The translations under genes were made by a program, and so were the position numbers. The notes under the pieces are model-generated. The model saw only the letters and a program-made list of their open reading frames with translations, was not told the DNA's origin and did no database searches. Positions 57,201-64,000 of a stretch of 64,000 nucleotides of DNA are shown here, in pieces. The stretch is from the NCBI GenBank assembly GCA_964036045.1, contig OZ038379.1, positions 76,775,992-76,839,991 on the forward strand, in the 5' to 3' direction. The first letter of the stretch is position 1. Every line of letters starts with the position of its first letter. Source of the DNA: Eutreptiella sp. 'Long Island Sound 2002' (Eukaryota; Euglenozoa; Euglenophyceae; Eutreptiales; Eutreptiaceae).

Positions 57201-60200
57201 AGTGCACAACAAGAGCAAATACACCGTCGTCTTGAGGGATTCGCTGCACAACCAGACAAAAATACACCGTGTGTCCCGAGCAAAGAACCGCATGTCTAGA
57301 GGAAGATAGCCGTGTGTCATGAGCAATCCACTACCTGACCGGAGCAATTCAATGCACGACCAGAGCAAATACATCGTATGCTTTGAGCAATGCACTCCAT
57401 CTCAAGAGCAAATACATCACGTGTCCAGACCATTTCACTGCATGTCTAGAGCAAATACACCGTATGTCCAGACTAATGCACTGCCTATCCAGAGTAAATA
57501 CAACGTGTCTCCTTAGGAATTCGCCGCATGTCTAGAGGGAATACACCCTGTGCCCCTGTGTCTTGAGCCATTCACTGCATCTCCAAAGCGAATACACCAT
57601 GTGTCCTCAGCATTCCCTTGCATGACCAGAGGGAATACACTCTGTCTTCTTAGCAATTTCCTGCATGTCTAGACCGAATACACCGTGTTTCTTGTGGCTC
57701 CTGAGCAATTCAGTTCATGCCTAGACCAAATATGCCGTGTGTCTTGAGAAACTTATTGCATGACCACAGCAAACACACTGTGTGTTTTGAGCAATTCACA
57801 GCATGTCAAGAGCACATACACCATGTGTCTTGACCATTTCCTTGCAGGTAGAGAGCAAATACACCGCCCGGCCTGAGAGTTTCACAGCATGTCTAGAGCA
57901 AATACACGGTGAGTCTTGCGCGGTTCATTGCATGTGGAGCACAAATACACCGCGCGTCTAGAGTGTTTCTCGGCATGTTCACAGCAAACACATCGCGTGT
58001 CTTGAGCAACTCGCTGCGTTACAAGAGCAAATGCACGTTCGTCAAGAGCATTTCACTGCATGTCGAGAGCAAATACACCGTGTGTCATGAGCCATTCGCT
58101 GCGTACCAAGAGCAATGCACCGTGTGTACAGAGTGGTCCGCTGCGTGACCAGTGCAACCACAATGTGTGTCTCGAGGAATTCAGTGCACGACAAGAGCAA
58201 ATACACCGTCGTCTTGAGGGATTCGCTGCACAACCACATAAAAATACACCGTGTGTCCCGAGCAAAGAACCGCATGTCTAGAGGAAGATAGCCGTGTGTC
58301 ATGAGCAATCCACTACCTGTCCGGAGCAATTCAATGCACCACCAGAGCAAATACAATGTATGCTTTGAGCAATGCACTCCATCTCAAGAGCAAATACATC
58401 ACGTGTCCAGACCATTTCACTGCATGTCTAGAGCAAATACACCGTGTGTCCTGACCAATGCACTGCCTGTCCAGAGTAAATACAACGTGTCTCCTTAGGA
58501 ATTCGCCGCATGTCTAGAGGGAATACACCCTGTGCCCCTGTGTCTTGAGCCATTCACTGCATCTCCAAAGCGAATACACCATGTGTCCTCAGCATTCCCT
58601 TGCATGACCAGAGGGAATACACTCTGTCTTCTTAGCAATTTCCTGCATGTCTAGACCGAATACACCGTGTTTCTTGTGGCTCGTGAGCAATTCATTTCAT
58701 GCCTAGACCAAACATGCCGTGTGTCTTGAGAAACTTATTGCATGACCACACCAAACACACTGTGTGTTTTGAGTAATTCACAGCATGTCGAGAGCACATA
58801 CACCGTGTGTCTTGACCATTTCCTTGCAGGTAGAGAGCAAATACACCGCGTGGCCTGAGAGTTTCACAGCATGTCTAGAGCAAATACACGGTGAGTCTTG
58901 CGCGGTTCATTGCATGTGGAGCACAAATACACCGCGCGTCTAGAGTGTTTCTCGGCATGTTCACAGCAAACACATCGCGTGTCTTGAGCAACTCGCTGCG
59001 TTACAAGAGCAAATGCACGTTCGTCAAGAGCATTTCAATGCATGTCGAGAGCAAATACACCGTGTGTCATGAGCCATTCGCTGCGTACCAAGAGCAATGC
59101 ACCGTGTGTACAGAGTGGTCCGCTGCGTGACCAGTGCAACCACAATGTGTGTCTCGAGGAATTCAGTGCACGACAAGAGCAAATACACCGTCGTCTTGAG
59201 GGATTCGCTGCACAACCACATAAAAATACACCGTGTGTCCCGAGCAAAGAACCGCATGTCTAGAGGAAGATAGCCGTGTGTCATGAGCAATCCACTACCT
59301 GACCGGAGCAATTCAATGCACCACCAGAGCAAATACATCGTATGCTTTGAGCAATGCACTCCATCTCAAGAGCAAATACATCACGTGTCCAGACCATTTC
59401 ACTGCATGTCTAGAGCAAATACACCGTGTGTCCTGACCAATGCACTTCCTGTCCAGAGTAAATACAACGTGTCTCCTTAGGAATTCGCCGCATGTCTAGA
59501 GGGAATACACCCTGTGCCCCTGTGTCTTGAGCCATTCACTGCATCTCCAAAGCGAATACACCATGTGTCCTCAGCATTCCCTTGCATGACCAGAGGGAAT
59601 ACACTCTGTCTTCTTAGCAATTTCCTGCATGTCTAGACCGAATACACCGTGTTTCTTGTGGCTCGTGAGCAATTCATTTCATGCCTAGACCAAACATGCC
59701 GTGTGTCTTGAGAAACTTATTGCATGACCACACCAAACACACTGTGTGTTTTGAGTAATTCACAGCATGTCGAGAGCACATACACCGTGTGTCTTGACCA
59801 TTTCCTTGCAGGTAGAGAGCAAATACACCGCGTGGCCTGAGAGTTTCACAGCATGTCTAGAGCAAATACACGGTGAGTCTTGCGCGGTTCATTGCATGTG
59901 GAGCACAAATACACCGCGCGTCTAGAGTGTTTCTCGGCATGTTCACAGCAAACACATCGCGTGTCTTGAGCAACTCGCTGCGTTACAAGAGCAAATGCAC
60001 ATTCGTCAAGAGCATTTCACTGCATGTCGAGAGCAAATACACCGTGTGTCATGAGCCATTCGCTGCGTACCAAGAGCAATGCACCGTGTGTACAGAGTGG
60101 TCCACTGCGTGACCAAGGCAAACACAATGTGTGTCTCGAGGAATTCAGTGCACGACAAGAGCACATACACCGTCGTCTTGAGGGATTCGCTGCACAACCA

Positions 60201-63200
60201 CATAAAAATACACCGTGTGTCCCGAGCAAAGAACCGCATGTCTAGAGGAAGATAGCCGTGTGTCATGAGCAATCCACTACCTGACCGGAGCAATTCAATG
60301 CACCACCAGAGCAAATACATCGTATGCTTTGAGCAATGCACTCCATCTCAAGAGCAAATACGTGTCCAGACCATTTCACTGCATGTCTAGAGCAAATACA
60401 CCGTATGTCCTGACCAATGCACTGCCTATCCAGAGTAAATACAACGTGTCTCCTTAGGAATTCGCCGCATGTCTAGAGGGAATACACCCTGTGCCCCTTT
60501 GTCTTGAGCCATTCACTGCATCTCCAAAGCGAATACACCATGTGTCCTCAGCATTCCCTTGCATGACCAGAGGGAATACACTCTGTCTTCTTAGCAATTT
60601 CCTGCATGTCTAGACCGAATACACCGTGTTTCTTGTGGCTCGTGAGCAATTCAGTTCATGCCTAGACCAAATATGCCGTGTGTCTTGAGAAACTTATTGC
60701 ATGAGCACAGCAAACACACTGTGTGTTTTGAGCAATTCACAGCATGTCGAGAGCACATACACCATGTGTCTTGACCATTTCCTTGCAGGTAGAGAGCAAA
60801 TACACCGCCCGGCCTGAGAGTTTCACAGCATGTCTAGAGCAAATAGACAGTGAGTCTTGCGCGGTTCATTGCATGTGGAGCACAAATACACCGCGCGTCT
60901 AGAGTGTTTCTCGGCATGTTCACAGCAAACACATCGCGTGTCTTGAGCAACTCGCTGCGTTACAAGAGCAAATGCACGTTCGTCAAGAGCATTTCACTGC
61001 ATGTCGAGAGCAAATACACCGTGTGTCATGAGCCATTCGCTGCGTACCAAGAGCAATGCACCGTGTGTACAGAGTGGTCCGCTGCGTGACCAGTGCAACC
61101 ACAATGTGTGTCTCGAGGAATTCAGTGCACGACAAGAGCAAATACACCGTCGTCTTGAGGGATTCGCTGCACAACCACATAAAAATACACCGTGTGTCCC
61201 GAGCAAAGAACCGCATGTCTAGAGGAAGATAGCCGTGTGTCATGAGCAATCCACTACCTGACCGGAGCAATTCAATGCACCACCAGAGCAAATACATCGT
61301 ATGCTTTGAGCAATGCACTCCATCTCAAGAGCAAATACATCACGTGTCCAGACCATTTCACTGCATGTCTAGAGCAAATACACCGTGTGTCCTGACCAAT
61401 GCACTTCCTGTCCAGAGTAAATACAACGTGTCTCCTTAGGAATTCGCCGCATGTCTAGAGGGAATACACCCTGTGCCCCTGTGTCTTGAGCCATTCACTG
61501 CATCTCCAAAGCGAATACACCATGTGTCCTCAGCATTCCCTTGCATGACCAGAGGGAATACACTCTGTCTTCTTAGCAATTTCCTGCATGTCTAGACCGA
61601 ATACACCGTGTTTCTTGTGGCTCGTGAGCAATTCATTTCATGCCTAGACCAAAAATGCCGTGTGTCTTGAGAAACTTATTGCATGACCACACCAAACACA
61701 CTGTGTGTTTTGAGTAATTCACAGCATGTCGAGAGCACATACACCGTGTGTCTTGACCATTTCCTTGCAGGTAGAGAGCAAATACACCGCGTGGCCTGAG
61801 AGTTTCACAGCATGTCTAGAGCAAATACACGGTGAGTCTTGCGCGGTTCATTGCATGTGGAGCACAAATACACCGCGCGTCTAGAGTGTTTCTCGGCATG
61901 TTCACAGCAAACACATCGCGTGTCTTGAGCAACTCGCTGCGTTACAAGAGCAAATGCACGTTCGTCAAGAGCATTTCACTGCATGTCGAGAGCAAATACA
62001 CCGTGTGTCATGAGCCATTCGCTGCGTACCAAGAGCAATGCACCGTGTGTACAGAGTGGTCCACTGCGTGACCAAGGCAAACACAATGTGTGTCTCGAGG
62101 AATTCAGTGCACGACAAGAGCACATACACCGTCGTCTTGAGGGATTCGCTGCACAACCACATAAAAATACACCGTGTGTCCCGAGCAAAGAACCGCATGT
62201 CTAGAGGAAGATAGCCGTGTGTCATGAGCAATCCACTACCTGACCGGAGCAATTCAATGCACCACCAGAGCAAATACATCGTATGCTTTGAGCAATGCAC
62301 TCCATCTCAAGAGCAAATACGTGTCCAGACCATTTCACTGCATGTCTAGAGCAAATACACCGTATGTCCTGACCAATGCACTGCCTGTCCAGAGTAAATA
62401 CAACGTGTCTCCTTAGGAATTCGCCGCATGTCTAGAGGGAATACACCCTGTGCCCCTTTGTCTTGAGCCATTCACTGCATCTCCAAAGCGAATACACCAT
62501 GTGTCCTCAGCATTCCCTTGCATGACCAGAGGGAATACACTCTGTCTTCTTAGCAATTTCCTGCATGTCTAGACCGAATACACCGTGTTTCTTGTGGCTC
62601 GTGAGCAATTCAGTTCATGCCTAGACCAAATATGCCGTGTGTCTTGAGAAACTTATTGCATGACCACAGCAAACAAACTGTGTGTTTTGAGCAATTCACA
62701 GCATGTCGAGAGCACATACACCATGTGTCTTGACCATTTCCTTGCAGGTAGAGAGCAAATACACCGCCCGGCCTGAGAGTTTCACAGCATGTCTAGAGCA
62801 AATACACGGTGAGTCTTGCGCGGTTCATTGCATGTGGAGCACAAATACACCGCGCGTCTAGAGTGTTTCTCGGCATGTTCACAGCAAACACATCGCGTGT
62901 CTTGAGCAACTCGCTGCGTTACAAGAGCAAATGCACGTTCGTCAAGAGCATTTCACTGCATGTCGAGAGCAAATACACCGTGTGTCATGAGCCATTCGCT
63001 GCGTACCAAGAGCAATGCACCGCGTGTACAGAGTGGTCCGCTGCGTGACCAAGGCAAACACAATGTGTGTCTCGAGCAATTCAGTGCACAACAAGAGCAA
63101 ATACACCGTCGTCTTGAGGGATTCGCTGCACAACCACATAAAAATACACCGTGTGTCCCGAGCAAAGAACCGCATGTCTAGAGGAAGATAGCCGTGTGTC

Positions 63201-64000
63201 ATGAGCAATCCACTACCTGACCGGAGCAATTCAATGCACCACCAGAGCAAATACATCGTATGCTTTGAGCAATGCACTCCATCTCAAGAGCAAATACATC
63301 ACGTGTCCAGACCATTTCACTGCATGTCTAGAGCAAATACACCGTGTGTCCTGACCAATGCACTTCCTGTCCAGAGTAAATACAACGTGTCTCCTTAGGA
63401 ATTCGCCGCATGTCTAGAGGGAATACACCCTGTGCCCCTGTGTCTTGAGCCATTCACTGCATCTCCAAAGCGAATACACCATGTGTCCTCAGCATTCCCT
63501 TGCATGACCAGAGGGAATACACTCTGTCTTCTTAGCAATTTCCTGCATGTCTAGACCGAATACACCGTGTTTCTTGTGGCTCGTGAGCAATTCATTTCAT
63601 GCCTAGACCAAACATGCCGTGTGTCTTGAGAAACTTATTGCATGACCACACCAAACACACTGTGTGTTTTGAGTAATTCACAGCATGTCGAGAGCACATA
63701 CACCGTGTGTCTTGACCATTTCCTTGCAGGTAGAGAGCAAATACACCGCGTGGCCTGAGAGTTTCACAGCATGTCTAGAGCAAATACACGGTGAGTCTTG
63801 CGCGGTTCATTGCATGTGGAGCACAAATACACCGCGCGTCTAGAGTGTTTCTCGGCATGTTCACAGCAAACACATCGCGTGTCTTGAGCAACTCGCTGCG
63901 TTACAAGAGCAAATGCACGTTCGTCAAGAGCATTTCACTGCATGTCGAGAGCAAATACACCGTGTGTCATGAGCCATTCGCTGCGTACCAAGAGCAATGC
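48225..64000. repeat. 982-bp higher-order repeat of the 43-bp satellite
   Basis: About 16 copies of a 982-bp block made of roughly 23 monomers. The same landmark (MSLARFIACG-encoding site) falls at 49072, 50054, 51036, 52018, 53000, 53982, 54964, 55945, 56927, 57909, 58891, 59873, 60850, 61832 and 62809: spacing 982 except 981 once and 977 twice. Copies are very similar, unlike the monomers at 43850-48224. The array runs off the right edge. The small open frames repeated in each copy are not genes. Confidence 0.98.

Noticed and set aside
48225-63400. 65-111 codon open frames repeated every 982 bp
   Set aside because: They recur with the higher-order repeat on both strands and overlap; conservation reflects recent DNA homogenisation.

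Overview
This looks like a repeat-dominated eukaryotic nuclear region, probably heterochromatic (pericentromeric or subtelomeric). There are no operons, no bacterial gene organisation and no recognisable rRNA or tRNA. The few genes have GT-AG introns, and at least seven tandem-repeat families fill about two thirds of the window. A green alga or another lineage with a large, GC-rich, satellite-laden genome would fit, but nothing in the sequence names the organism.

Layout. 1-8808: a 49-bp GC-rich satellite, then a 104-bp tandem repeat (8815-9420). 9421-11459: GC-rich spacer with small direct repeats. 11460-13830: four kinds of simple or low-complexity repeat. 14640-17324: short palindromic repeats and fragments of one minus-strand gene. 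17569-22750: 59-bp and 51-bp minisatellites around two unrecognised minus-strand genes, D and E. 22868-31479: a minus-strand gene, H, split by a 6552-bp DNA transposon at 23962-30513. 31990-33770 and 37260-41880: a 73-bp hairpin satellite, interrupted by a 3.5-kb segment that carries another minus-strand gene, M. 41880-42490: a related 82-bp hairpin satellite. 42490-43090: a short G-rich palindromic repeat. 43850-64000: a 43-bp satellite that from about 48225 becomes a 982-bp higher-order repeat, interrupted by a second, 2471-bp transposon at 44672-47142.

The main result is a two-member DNA-transposon family that I cannot assign to a known superfamily. Both members begin CTTAGGC and end GCCTAAG, have terminal inverted repeats of about 25 bp, and sit between 5-bp target duplications (TGATG and AAATA). 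Removing the large copy plus one TGATG restores an open reading frame across the insertion point in gene H. The large copy carries two minus-strand genes (A and B, B with introns). The small copy keeps a decayed paralogue of the C-terminal part of B. Each copy also carries its own version of a 20-bp palindrome, mostly spaced about 70 bp apart: CTGGCCGAAATTTCGGCCAG in the large copy and CTGGGCGAAATTTCGCCCAG in the small one. The two differ by paired changes that keep the palindrome.

Most protein-like stretches contain single-base frameshifts at short homopolymers, and four contain an in-frame TAA or TAG with protein-like sequence continuing in the same frame. Decay, assembly errors and a TAA/TAG=Gln code are all possible. 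All gene functions here are tentative.
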